Origin: a bacterium BMS3Bbin08
GTDB taxonomy: Bacteria; Nitrospirota; Thermodesulfovibrionia; UBA6902; BMS3Bbin08
Length of the DNA: 64,000 nucleotides
Reading direction: 5' to 3'
NCBI GenBank assembly: GCA_002897775.1
Contig: BDTR01000022.1
Span: 28,649 to 92,648, forward strand
The position numbers and the translations under genes were made by a program. Shown here piece by piece: positions 35,454 to 43,692 of this stretch (position 1 is its first letter; every line of letters starts with the position of its first letter). The notes beneath the pieces were generated by a model, which searched no databases, was not told the DNA's origin, and worked only from the letters and a program-made list of their open reading frames with translations.

Positions 35454-37072
35454 TGCGAATCTCTGACGTTATCCCTGATTAGAAACTGATTACAGTGTTC
35501 CATCCCGAGCTGTCTCAAAATAAAGCATATATCTATGCTGTTCTTTAAAATGTCCGCCCATCTGTCGATTGCTCTGTTTCTGAGCTCTGAATAATTGACT
35601 GTTTCCCCTGCTGACGGCATTCCCTTTTTTCGTCTCAGTGAATCAAGAAACTCTCTCCTGAAACCGTCATTATCAAACAGACCGTGAATGTATGTCCCCC
35701 ACACATTTTCTTTTAAAGAACCATCCTTAACTACCGTGAATCGTGAATCGTGAGGCGTAATGCGTAAAAGACGAAACAAACCGACGTCTCCGGTGGTCTT
35801 GCCCATATGGATCTCATAGCCGCGTAACTTAAAAGAAGATTTGAAGTTAAGAAGTTGAGAAGTTGAGTTAATGCTGTTTTTATTTAAACTTAACCTCCCA
35901 TCCTCCAAGCCTCCCAACTTCTCGGTTATTAATTCCGCCTCGACCTGACACGTTGTTTTTGTCCTGTCAAGCGTTGTACTGATATCAAGGAGCCCCATGC
36001 CGTCTACTTCTTTTAACGCGCTCTCCACACAATGGGGATCAAGGATCCTCTTTCCGAGCATCTGATAGCCGCCGCAGATTCCAATAAGGGGAACGCCTTG
36101 CTTCACTGCTTCAATTACGTATTTTTCAATGCCGTGTTTTCTTAGAAATAACAGATCATCAACAGTATTCTTTGACCCGGGAATAATTATAAGATCCGCG
36201 CTGCTGATATCTTCTTTTCTTAATGAGTATTTCAGTTCAATCCCGGGTTCATAAATAAACGGGTCAAAATCCGTAAAATTCGATATATACCTGAGTCCAA
36301 TGACCACGATCTTTAAAGGCTCTACATCATTATGATGTTTAGGTGTAAACCGCTCAGCAGGGATCGCGTCTTCTTCATGAAGCCCGAGGTCTCCATAATA
36401 ATTAATTACCCCTATAACCGGCCTGCCCGTCCTGTCCTCTATCATCCTCAGCCCCGGGCGAAGGATGTTAATGTCTCCCCGGAATTTATTGACGATAAAG
36501 GCCTTTATACGCTCAGCATCATTGTCAAGGAGGCCGATCGTCCCGTAAAAAGACGCGAACACCCCTCCCTTATCTATGTCGCCTACAAGGATTACCGGCG
36601 CGTTTGTATGACGCGCAACTCTCATATTTACTATTTCTTCTTTCTCAAGGTTAATTTCCGCGGGACTGCCGGCCCCTTCGATCACAATGACGTCGTATCT
36701 TTGTGAAAGCCTGTCATAAGCTTCAGTGACCGCCTTCCACGCCTCGTCTTTAAAGGCATAATAGTCAACCGCGTTCATATTCCCGTATACCTTGCCGTTC
36801 AGGATAACCTGGCATCCTGATTCACTGGTTGCCTTGAGCAGTATAGGATTGATATCATTGCACGGTTCAATGCCCGCGGCTTCCGCCTGAAACGCCTGCG
36901 CGCGCCCGATCTCCCCGCCCTCTTTTGTAATAAAAGAGTTCAGGGCCATATTCTGCGCCTTAAAAGGCGCGACTTTTATTCCAATGTCCCTTAAAACCCT
37001 GCAGAGACCCGCAACGAGCACACTCTTGCCCACACCGGAACCGGTTCCCTGTATCATTAAAGCTTTAGCCAT
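35450..37072 (-). CDS. cbiP: Cobyric acid synthase (CbiP/CobQ)
   Basis: ATP- and glutamine-dependent amidase that amidates four side chains of adenosylcobyrinic acid a,c-diamide. The N-terminal P-loop domain begins MIQGTGSGVGKS; the glutamine amidotransferase domain has the nucleophile in GICGGYQMLG (about 330-340) and a late His/Glu pair in WGTYIHGLFD. I chose ATG 37072 (MAKALMIQG) over the upstream TTG because family members start there. Residues about 378-415 and 435-449 are encoded by degenerate repeats (35830-35940 and 35728-35770), making it about 30-50 residues longer than usual. Confidence 0.93.
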   Translation of the reverse strand: MAKALMIQGTGSGVGKSVLVAGLCRVLRDIGIKVAPFKAQNMALNSFITKEGGEIGRAQAFQAEAAGIEPCNDINPILLKATSESGCQVILNGKVYGNMNAVDYYAFKDEAWKAVTEAYDRLSQRYDVIVIEGAGSPAEINLEKEEIVNMRVARHTNAPVILVGDIDKGGVFASFYGTIGLLDNDAERIKAFIVNKFRGDINILRPGLRMIEDRTGRPVIGVINYYGDLGLHEEDAIPAERFTPKHHNDVEPLKIVVIGLRYISNFTDFDPFIYEPGIELKYSLRKEDISSADLIIIPGSKNTVDDLLFLRKHGIEKYVIEAVKQGVPLIGICGGYQMLGKRILDPHCVESALKEVDGMGLLDISTTLDRTKTTCQVEAELITEKLGGLEDGRLSLNKNSINSTSQLLNFKSSFKLRGYEIHMGKTTGDVGLFRLLRITPHDSRFTVVKDGSLKENVWGTYIHGLFDNDGFRREFLDSLRRKKGMPSAGETVNYSELRNRAIDRWADILKNSIDICFILRQLGMEHCNQFLIRDNVRDSQ

Positions 37073-37183
37073 AGAAATCAGAACCAAGTCGAAGCGACCC
37101 GGAGTTTAGTCGACTCGACCGGAGACCCGCTTCGGGAACCCAGATTACAGAGCCCAGACTGATACTTTTTAAATTCTTTTGCT
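37073..37183. repeat. Gap with palindrome and AGAACCCAGATTACAGAGCC units
   Basis: It holds GTCGAAGCGACCC and TCGACTCGACCGG palindromic segments (37087-37125) and CCAGATTACAGAGCCCAGACT (37140-37160), the same wording as at 38696-38718. The next gene's tail continues this array to 37235. Confidence 0.6.
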
Positions 37184-37906
37184 TCATGCATTTTGAATTT
37201 TTCCTGTCTGTGTTCTGCGTTCTGTGTTCTGCTTGCCCGCCGGTTGTTTGGAGGGTACTCTGTAATTTATTAGTTTCACTACCGGGTAATCATCATAAAA
37301 CTCAATAATGTTAACAGCCGCAAAATCCTGCTCGATCCTGAATATGTTCTCAAGCGGAATTCCAAGTAAATGGCATAGTACGATCCTGTTTATGCCGCCG
37401 TGCGAAACTATCGCAATATTTTCAGAACCCGGACTGTTCTTATCTGTGCTCTGATAGTTATGTTTGCTAAGTATTTTGCCCAGCGCAGCTATTGCCCTGT
37501 CTTTTACCTCTACAGTGCTTTCTCCCCGCATGGGACTGAATTTCAAAGGATTATCAGTCCATGCGTCAAACTCTTCAGAATACTTGTGTTTTATCTCATC
37601 AAAAGACATACCTTCCCATATACCAAAGTTCCGCTCTTTCAGGTCTTTTATTACAACCGGTTTCAGACCGTGAGGTTTTGCTATGATCTCAGCGCTTTTA
37701 ACGGCCCGGCTCAGATCAGAAGTATAAACAGCATTTAATTCTGTGGACTGTGAGCTATGAGCTATGAGCTTATGTATATATTTTGAGAGTCTTTGCATCT
37801 GCCTGACACCGTTTTGAGATAACGGAACATCAATATGGCCTTTATACCGCTTCGCGTCAGCGCCCTCTGTCTCTCCGTGCCGAATTAAATAAAGTTTTGT
37901 ATGCAT
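37184..37906 (-). CDS. cobC: Alpha-ribazole phosphatase (histidine phosphatase family)
   Basis: Removes the 5' phosphate from alpha-ribazole phosphate or adenosylcobalamin 5'-phosphate. The phosphohistidine motif LIRHGET has H10; the second histidine is in IVSHGG near 170. The catalytic domain covers about 1-200. The C-terminal tail (residues about 220-240) and two internal stretches (about 45-58, SSQSTELN; and 150-161, YQSTDKNSPGSEN) are encoded by degenerate repeats. It overlaps cobS by 22 bases before my start correction of that gene. The family alone could be another phosphatase; the cluster supports CobC. Confidence 0.88.
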   Translation of the reverse strand: MHTKLYLIRHGETEGADAKRYKGHIDVPLSQNGVRQMQRLSKYIHKLIAHSSQSTELNAVYTSDLSRAVKSAEIIAKPHGLKPVVIKDLKERNFGIWEGMSFDEIKHKYSEEFDAWTDNPLKFSPMRGESTVEVKDRAIAALGKILSKHNYQSTDKNSPGSENIAIVSHGGINRIVLCHLLGIPLENIFRIEQDFAAVNIIEFYDDYPVVKLINYRVPSKQPAGKQNTERRTQTGKIQNA

Positions 37907-38685
37907 ATAATCGCCATGATCAGGAACAATATTTCCGAAAGCTCGGAAACAGCGCCGAAATTATCTCCTGTCGCGCCGCCGAACCTCCTGTTAAAAAACC
38001 ATAATGACATCAGGCTGAAAATATAAAGCAGGGGCAGAATGAATACGAATTGACAATTAACAATTGATAATTGACGATTGCCAAATTTACTGGTAATAAG
38101 TAAAGCAGACATAAAAACCAATACAGTTATAAACGTGGCTATTAAGAGTTGTTTAAGGCCTGTATGTTCAATAAATGTTTTCCCCAGTCCGTGCTGACTT
38201 GCGGTTCTGGCGTGAAAAAGTGCTGTGACCATTGTCCACCGGGAAAAGACCGGCATTAAAAGCAGCGACAAATAATAAATATTAATAGTAGAGTTAGAAA
38301 ACAACGCGTTCAATAAAATATACTTGAGAAGAAGCACAATTACTATTGCGATCACACCTATCGGACCTATAGTGCTGTCTTTCATGATCTGAAGTTTCTT
38401 CTCCCTGTCCCCTGTTGAGGCAACAGCGTCAAAGGTATCTGAAAGGCCGTCAAGATGAAGACCCCCGCTGGTCAGGACCATTACAAGAAGAACCAGTCCG
38501 TTGGACAGCTCAGCGTTAAAAACCTTCAGAAATATTCCCGCTGAAACCGCGAATATCAGTCCCTGCACAACTCCGACCACAGGGAAAAAGGCTGACGCGC
38601 TCCCTATGTCTTTTTCAGAGACATCTTTAATGCCTGTTACAGGAATAATCGTTAAAAACTGAAATGCAAGTAAAACTTTCTTCAT
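37885..38685 (-). CDS. cobS: Adenosylcobinamide-GDP ribazoletransferase (cobalamin synthase)
   Basis: Inner-membrane enzyme joining adenosylcobinamide-GDP with alpha-ribazole, the last assembly step. Signature HLDGLSDTFDAVAS is at about 75-90, and membrane segments follow throughout. I chose ATG 38685 (MKKVLLAFQFLTIIPV); the earlier GTG lies inside a GTGTTCTGTGTTCTG repeat. Residues about 201-214 (RQLSIVNCQF) are encoded by a TTGACAATTAACAATTGATAA array at 38045-38085. Length 266 is near normal. Confidence 0.92.
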   Translation of the reverse strand: MKKVLLAFQFLTIIPVTGIKDVSEKDIGSASAFFPVVGVVQGLIFAVSAGIFLKVFNAELSNGLVLLVMVLTSGGLHLDGLSDTFDAVASTGDREKKLQIMKDSTIGPIGVIAIVIVLLLKYILLNALFSNSTINIYYLSLLLMPVFSRWTMVTALFHARTASQHGLGKTFIEHTGLKQLLIATFITVLVFMSALLITSKFGNRQLSIVNCQFVFILPLLYIFSLMSLWFFNRRFGGATGDNFGAVSELSEILFLIMAIICIQNFI

Positions 38686-38717
38686 CAGAACACAGAACAC
38701 AGATTACAGAACCCAGA

Positions 38718-39065
38718 CTAAAGCTGTTTTGAGAAACCAACAAGCATGGCAGCTATTTCATCTGATTCCACAATCAGTTTCTTAAAATCCTCCTTTTTGC
38801 AGTAATTTAATCGCAGTGCGATTTCAAGACATGTCATCACCTCATAGTCTGACCTCAGAGATATTTCTAAATATCGCTTAAATTCTTTGTTTGATTTATT
38901 TCCACTTCCTTCAGCAATATTTAAGGGAATAGACGTTACTGCTCTTCTAACCTGACTGGTTAATCCGAAAATCTCATCTTTAGGAAAAGATTTAGTGAGT
39001 TTGTATATTTCAACAGCAAAGTCGATAGCCTTTTGATAAATTCTTAGTTTTCTGAAATTGTGCAT
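38718..39065 (-). CDS. Four-helix-bundle protein (23S rRNA intervening-sequence/S23 family)
   Basis: Small helical protein of the family named after proteins encoded within 23S rRNA intervening sequences (PF05635), related in fold to Avd of diversity-generating retroelements. Signatures are FRKLRIYQKAIDFAVEIY, FPKDEIFGLTSQVRRAVTSIPLNIAEGSG and an L-EI--R. helix. Here it is free-standing inside the cobalamin operon, between cobS and cobT, flanked on both sides by GAACACAGA-type repeat. I chose ATG 39065 with GGAGGAG seven bases upstream. The function of free-standing members is unknown; no rRNA gene is nearby. Confidence 0.85.
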   Translation of the reverse strand: MHNFRKLRIYQKAIDFAVEIYKLTKSFPKDEIFGLTSQVRRAVTSIPLNIAEGSGNKSNKEFKRYLEISLRSDYEVMTCLEIALRLNYCKKEDFKKLIVESDEIAAMLVGFSKQL

Positions 39066-39094
39066 TTTCATCTCCTCCAATTCATTTTCTGCGT

Positions 39095-40195
39095 TTATGA
39101 GATGTTGTCTGTGTTCTGGGCTCTGGGCTCTGGGCTCTGAATTTCATTTGCTACTGCTGCTTCTTCAAAAGTAGTCATTTCTTTATAGATCTTGAGTCCT
39201 GCCTCAATGATCATCATTGCCAGTGCCGCGCCTGTACCCTCGCCAAGCCTTAGATCAAGGTCAAGTATCGGCCTCAGATCTATCTTCTCAAGCATTGCCC
39301 TGTGCCCTGTTTCCTGGGATCTATGGGCCGCGAACATGTAATCCCTTGTTTTTGGCTCGATCGCATACGCTATAAGCGCTCCTGCTGTTGATATAAAACC
39401 GTCAATAACAACCGGGATCCTGTTAGCAGCAGCCCCAAGGACCAGCCCTGCGATACCGCCTATTTCTGTGCCGCCTATTTTGGAAAGCACATCAACAGGG
39501 TCTGATACATCAGGTCTGTTAACAGCAATAGCATCTTTGATCACATTGACCTTGAGATCCCATGTGTCATTATCTATCCCTGTCCCCCTGCCGGTAACTT
39601 CTTCCACAGGCCTGCCTGTGAGCACAGAGGCGATCGCACTTGATGGTGTTGTATTTGCAATGCCCATATCACCCGTTCCAAAGATCTTATAACCTTTTTT
39701 CGCGTATTCATCGGCTAATTCCATTCCTACATCTATGCATTTCTGTGCTTCGTCTCTTGTCATTGCAGGCCCTTTTCTTATGTTTTTTGTACCTTTCATG
39801 ACTTTTTTTGGAACAAACGCGCTGTTTGAGACACTGCCGAAATCATGATCTACTCCGATATCCACAACTATGACATCCGCACCGGCATGACGGGCAAGAA
39901 CATTTATACCAGCACCTCCGTTGAGGAAATTAAATACCATCTGGCTGGTGACCTCTTTTGGGAAAGCTGACACACCCTCGTCCGCGACCCCGTGGTCCCC
40001 TGCAAAAGTAAAGATGGCCTTTCTATCAAGTTCAGGCATCTGATCCTCGGTGATCGCTACAAGCTGTTTTGCGAATTCCTCAAGCCTGCCAAGGCTTCCC
40101 TGCGGTTTTGTCAGGTTATCAAGCCGCTGCTGGGCCTGTTCGGCAAACTTACCGTTGGTTGAAACAATTTTTGATAAAACTGTTTTTGATTCCAT
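39095..40195 (-). CDS. cobT: Nicotinate-nucleotide--dimethylbenzimidazole phosphoribosyltransferase
   Basis: Makes alpha-ribazole phosphate from dimethylbenzimidazole (or another base) and nicotinate mononucleotide. The N-terminus [18 protein letters not shown], the [16 protein letters not shown] motif and the catalytic glutamate in [10 protein letters not shown] (about 317) are all present. Length 366; the last 15 residues ([11 protein letters not shown]) are encoded by a GGGCTCTGGGCTCTG array, beyond the usual family end. AAGGAGGGA precedes the ATG. The base used cannot be read from sequence. Confidence 0.95.
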   Translation of the reverse strand: MESKTVLSKIVSTNGKFAEQAQQRLDNLTKPQGSLGRLEEFAKQLVAITEDQMPELDRKAIFTFAGDHGVADEGVSAFPKEVTSQMVFNFLNGGAGINVLARHAGADVIVVDIGVDHDFGSVSNSAFVPKKVMKGTKNIRKGPAMTRDEAQKCIDVGMELADEYAKKGYKIFGTGDMGIANTTPSSAIASVLTGRPVEEVTGRGTGIDNDTWDLKVNVIKDAIAVNRPDVSDPVDVLSKIGGTEIGGIAGLVLGAAANRIPVVIDGFISTAGALIAYAIEPKTRDYMFAAHRSQETGHRAMLEKIDLRPILDLDLRLGEGTGAALAMMIIEAGLKIYKEMTTFEEAAVANEIQSPEPRAQNTDNIS

Positions 40196-40348
40196 GATCC
40201 CTCCTTATAAATTTATAGTTTAAACTGTTCAAATGGTCATAGTTAAAACTGCCTGCCCTGTACCCTTGTGGTACATGGGCTTGAACGCCTGCCCCGTGGT
40301 TCAAGTTCTACTTGTGCCGTGCTACGGTAAAGAACTTTGGGGGGGGTT
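40196..40348. repeat. Gap between cobU and cobT with GCCCTGTACC hairpin
   Basis: It holds GCCCTGTACC (40255-40264) and GGTACATGGGC (40270-40280), an imperfect hairpin matching the perfect one at 23213-23236. A GCCCCGTGGTTCAAG segment and a G-run follow. No gene is visible. Confidence 0.6.
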
Positions 40349-41011
40349 CTACTTAATTTTTAATGGTATTCCGGCTGTTACCAGGTAAACCTCATCTGCC
40401 GTCTCAGCGACTTTCTGATTTAATAAACCTGCCCAGTCCCTGAATGATCTTGCCAGTTCATTGTCAGGCACAATGCCCAGTCCTACTTCATTTGAGACAA
40501 TAAAGATTGACGATTGAGGACGTAAAGTCCCGTTGGGACCCCCGTATAGGCTCGTGGCCCACGGGGCTTTACGAGCATGTCCCTTTACGGGATTGACGAT
40601 TGACGATTTTTTAAAAGCTTCCAATTCCTCTATAAATTCCTGGATACTTTTTTTTGTGTCCTGCTTGCCCCGTTGCGAACCTGTCCCGATACGTAGTTTT
40701 TCGGGAGCTTTTCGGGGTGCTCTGGTTAATATATTCGAAAGCCACAGCGTAAGACAGTCAAGTACAACAGCGCTGTATTTCTCCTTGATTTCTGACAGCA
40801 CAGAAGAAATATTTACAGGCTCTTCATATGTGTTCCAGTCACTCCCGCGGTCTTTCTTATGTTTTTCAATACGCTCTTTCATCTCATCATCAAGCGCCTC
40901 TGCCGTTGCAATGTATGCCTTCTGCCCTTTGATCCTGGACGCCTCGGCCAGGGCAAATGAGCTCTTGCCGCTTCTCGCGCCTCCTATAATGAAAATGATT
41001 TTATTGCTCAT
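40349..41011 (-). CDS. cobU: Adenosylcobinamide kinase / guanylyltransferase with two in-frame repeat insertions
   Basis: Bifunctional enzyme that phosphorylates adenosylcobinamide and transfers GMP to it. The P-loop GGARSGKSS is at 10-18 and the C-terminal SNEVGLGIVPDNELARSFRDWAG region is intact. Length 220 is about 40 over the usual 170-185. The excess falls in two blocks that read like intergenic repeats: residues about 93-113 (RAPRKAPEKLRIGTGS) from 40675-40735, and about 135-170 (VNPVKGHARKAPWATSLYGG) from 40505-40610. The second block matches the repeat before the DUF1015 gene. Both lie between conserved motifs, so activity may survive. Confidence 0.92.
   Translation of the reverse strand: MSNKIIFIIGGARSGKSSFALAEASRIKGQKAYIATAEALDDEMKERIEKHKKDRGSDWNTYEEPVNISSVLSEIKEKYSAVVLDCLTLWLSNILTRAPRKAPEKLRIGTGSQRGKQDTKKSIQEFIEELEAFKKSSIVNPVKGHARKAPWATSLYGGPNGTLRPQSSIFIVSNEVGLGIVPDNELARSFRDWAGLLNQKVAETADEVYLVTAGIPLKIK
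40508..40605. repeat. Repeat family B inside cobU, with a nested insert
   Basis: GAGGACGTAAAGTCCCGTTGG (40516-40536) and GTCCCTTTACGGGATTGAC (40579-40597) match, almost base for base, the compact copy at 49159-49205. The cobU copy carries about 38 extra bases in its middle with their own GGGGCTTTACG arm, as if a second copy had inserted into the first. The reading frame of cobU is kept. Confidence 0.75.
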
Positions 41012-41015
41012 CTGA

Positions 41016-41669
41016 TTACATTGTCGGTTCGACTCGTACCGAGAAACCCTTAATATTCAAAAACCAGCGGCCGTCTCTCCCGGTAACTTGAGTTTTAGTT
41101 ATATCAATCTTTCCTTTGAATAACGGCCCTCCAACAACAAATGTATGATATTCTCCGTTTTCTCCGCAAACATCTACCCCGGGTTTTTTATTCAGATATT
41201 CCATGAAATGTTTGTCCACCTTATGTCCTATCCATTCTTTATCTATGACCTCTTGTTTGCCGCTTACAACAACAGCTTCAAACCCCTCATTAATAAAATC
41301 ATTCATAAGCCTCTCCGTGTCTATTCCCCATATAGGCAGAAGCGCCTTAATGCCAAGTTCTCCGCATACTCTTTCAACCCAGGACCGATGTTCTTCAAGA
41401 TATATATCCCCGAAGACCATTCCCTTAATATTCCTGATGTTTTTTATAGTGTTTTTGAAGTCGGACTCAAAATTGTCAGAGGATACATCTCTCTGGACCA
41501 TATTTATTCCTGAAAGCCCTGCCTGGAGCTTTATAAGTTCTGCTGAAACCCCGTGTAGATTGTCTTCCCTTACAAAATGCACGAGATGGGACATCTCAGA
41601 GCCTTGTCTGATGGCACTGTAACATGCAAAACAACTGTCTTTGCCTCCACTCCACGATGATAAATACAT
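41016..41669 (-). CDS. PP-loop ATPase of the Dph6/MJ0570 family
   Basis: Nucleotide alpha-hydrolase fold with the PP-loop SWSGGKDSCFA at residues 4-14. Later motifs include GDIYLEEHRSWVERVC and LPIWG, as in Dph6 (diphthine-ammonia ligase) homologues, and GEYHTFV near 170. Bacteria lack diphthamide, so a different amidation or ligation substrate is likely. It lies between btuD and cobU in the cobalamin operon, four bases from cobU, which points to a role in corrinoid metabolism; that is inference from context. Confidence 0.82.
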   Translation of the reverse strand: MYLSSWSGGKDSCFACYSAIRQGSEMSHLVHFVREDNLHGVSAELIKLQAGLSGINMVQRDVSSDNFESDFKNTIKNIRNIKGMVFGDIYLEEHRSWVERVCGELGIKALLPIWGIDTERLMNDFINEGFEAVVVSGKQEVIDKEWIGHKVDKHFMEYLNKKPGVDVCGENGEYHTFVVGGPLFKGKIDITKTQVTGRDGRWFLNIKGFSVRVEPTM

Positions 41670-41839
41670 TAAAACCCTCCTAAAAACTTTCTAAAATTAA
41701 GCCAGGTTAATTTATACACAGGATATTTCCCTTGAGCGGTTTGTCGAATCGACACTCGGTCTACGACCCGTAGAGAATGAGCGAAAGGGGAATGAACTGT
41801 GTATGAATCCGCTGAAAAGCTGTGCTCAATCTGATTTTT
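41670..41839. repeat. Gap between btuD and the PP-loop gene
   Basis: Holds GTCGAATCGACACTCGGTCTACGACCCG (palindromic GTCGA/TCGAC at 41753-41793), resembling 37087-37125 and 47988-48010. No gene is visible. Confidence 0.5.
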
Positions 41840-42649
41840 TCAAAAACTATTCTCATAATTTATATACGCCTCTCCTGAATCATGTCTTTTGATCTCAAGC
41901 TCAACATCAAACGCCTTTTTAAGCAGTTCTTTTGTTAAAACAGCCCCCGGATTTCCACTGCTGAGGATCCTGCCTTCTCTGACAAGTATTATCTTTTCAA
42001 ACTGCAAGGCAATGTTTATGTCATGCAGAGCCATAACAACAGTTATGCCCCTGTGTTCTCTCAGTTCTTTTAATAGTCTCAATAGCTCTATCTGGTATTT
42101 TATGTCCAGGTTTGCAAGCGGTTCGTCAAGAAGCAGGAGCCCTGCTCCCTGCAGCAGTGTCATTGCGATATAGACCCTCCTTCTCTCACCGCCGCTGAGA
42201 TTTGATATTAGAGACTCTGTTTTATCAGCAAGCCCCACCATCTCAACTGCCTCATCAACCGTTAACCTGGGTAATACTTCATATGGATATATCCCCATGC
42301 TCACAAGTTCTCTCACGGTAAAAGGTACGTTCATATCAAGGATCTGAGGGAGGTAGCTCAATAGTTTTGCCCTGTCTTTGTTTTTGTAGGTTCGGACAGG
42401 GCTTCCCCACAGGTCTATACTGCCCTTTGATGCCTTTAATATTCCGCTCGCCAGCTTCAGGATCGTTGATTTGCCTGATCCGTTAGCGCCCAGAAGCCCT
42501 ATGAATTCCCCGTTCCCCACGGAAAGAGACATGTCATTGATGAACGGACTGCTCTTCTCATAGGAAAAGCCTGCCTGCCTGAACTCCAGGATGGTATTTT
42601 TAGAGCTCAAGCTGTTTTTACCTGTTTCGTGTTCAGATACTGAGGACAT
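41840..42649 (-). CDS. btuD: Cobalamin ABC transporter ATP-binding protein
   Basis: ATPase of the BtuCDF-type importer. Walker A is GANGSGKST (K60), the signature is LSGGERRRV and Walker B is LLLDEPLAN. Such ATPases of the FepC/BtuD group serve iron-siderophore, heme or cobalamin permeases; the riboswitch and neighbours favour cobalamin. GAGGAGGAAAG lies just before the ATG, and the start overlaps btuC by 17 bases. Length 269 is normal. Confidence 0.93.
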   Translation of the reverse strand: MSSVSEHETGKNSLSSKNTILEFRQAGFSYEKSSPFINDMSLSVGNGEFIGLLGANGSGKSTILKLASGILKASKGSIDLWGSPVRTYKNKDRAKLLSYLPQILDMNVPFTVRELVSMGIYPYEVLPRLTVDEAVEMVGLADKTESLISNLSGGERRRVYIAMTLLQGAGLLLLDEPLANLDIKYQIELLRLLKELREHRGITVVMALHDINIALQFEKIILVREGRILSSGNPGAVLTKELLKKAFDVELEIKRHDSGEAYINYENSF

Positions 42650-43595
42650 CTTTCCTCCTCAGGAGATATAAAAAATACGGCGCGCCTATTATTGCCGTTA
42701 CTATGCCTGCCGGAAGTTCCATCGGCGATAAGACTGATTTCCCGATAAGGTCTGCTATACATAAAAGCATTCCGCCTCCCAACGCGGATACAGGGATCAG
42801 AACCCTGCTGTCAGAACCGATAAGAAACCTTCCCACATGCGGGATAAGGAGCCCTATAAAACCGATCATACCGCCAAGGGCCACTGACGCGGCTGTCATC
42901 AGTCCGACGGAGATAAAGAGAATAAATCTTTCCCTGCGCGGAGAAAAACCAAGACTGTGCGAAAGTTCGTCGCCAAGGATCAGGGCATTGAGCGCCTTTG
43001 CCCGCGATATGGAAATAATAAATCCAACGGCTATAAACACAAGGCCATACGGTATGACCGACCAGTCTGCTATGGACAGGTCTCCGAATATCCAGAGCGT
43101 TGCGCGCCTTAAACCCTCATCACTTGAAATACTCATGATCAGCATCAGCATCGCTGAAAACAAAAACCCCAGGCCAACACCTGCCAGAAGGAGTCGTTCA
43201 GGCCAGAAACCTCCCTTTTTCCAGCCCATAGCTCCCACAAAAATACCTGTAATTAATGCGCCTATGAACGCGAGCAGGGGTATTGTGACGATCCCCAAAA
43301 AAGCGGATCCTCCTATAATACCAACCACTGCCGTCAGAGCCGCACCGCTTGATATACCGAGGATATAAGGGTCAGCAAGGGGGTTTCTCAGTATACCCTG
43401 AAGCACTGCGCCTGACGCACCAAGGGCCATGCCCATAAGGACCGATACTATTACCCTCGGCAGTCTTATTGAAATAAGTATCTCTTTTTCTATCCCGTTA
43501 ACATTGAACGGATTTATGAACTTCGGCCCGATAAAAAGAGCCGCTGCGAATATCACCATCGCAGCAAGAATTATAGTAAACAGTTTTAGTTTCAT
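42633..43595 (-). CDS. btuC: Cobalamin ABC transporter permease
   Basis: Inner-membrane permease of the BtuC/FecCD family with about ten membrane segments. Hallmarks: IRLPRVIVSVLMGMALGASGAVLQGILRNPLADPYILGISSGA near 45-90 and the GFIGLLIPHVGR coupling motif near 260. I chose ATG 43595 (MKLKLFT): the seven extra residues of the earlier start are encoded by the CCTGTCCCATTGTCC repeat. It is the second gene after btuF, separated by that repeat. Confidence 0.93.
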   Translation of the reverse strand: MKLKLFTIILAAMVIFAAALFIGPKFINPFNVNGIEKEILISIRLPRVIVSVLMGMALGASGAVLQGILRNPLADPYILGISSGAALTAVVGIIGGSAFLGIVTIPLLAFIGALITGIFVGAMGWKKGGFWPERLLLAGVGLGFLFSAMLMLIMSISSDEGLRRATLWIFGDLSIADWSVIPYGLVFIAVGFIISISRAKALNALILGDELSHSLGFSPRRERFILFISVGLMTAASVALGGMIGFIGLLIPHVGRFLIGSDSRVLIPVSALGGGMLLCIADLIGKSVLSPMELPAGIVTAIIGAPYFLYLLRRKDVLSI

Positions 43596-43605
43596 GTTTC
43601 TCTCT

Positions 43606-43690
43606 ACCTGTCCCATTGTCCAGATTCTTTTTTTACACCCGCGTCCAGTTTTGCAAAGACAAAACTGTGGGTGCAGAATCTAACGGGGCC
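43606..43690. repeat. Palindromic repeat of the family-A long form between btuF and btuC
   Basis: CCTGTCCCATTGTCCAGATTC (43608-43627) and AGAATCTAACGGGG (43675-43687) form the outer inverted pair, with an inner perfect CAGTTTTG (43635-43642) / CAAAACTG (43649-43656) hairpin. The outer ends match 19734-19796. It reaches to within three bases of the btuF stop. Confidence 0.75.
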
Positions 43691-43692
43691 CG

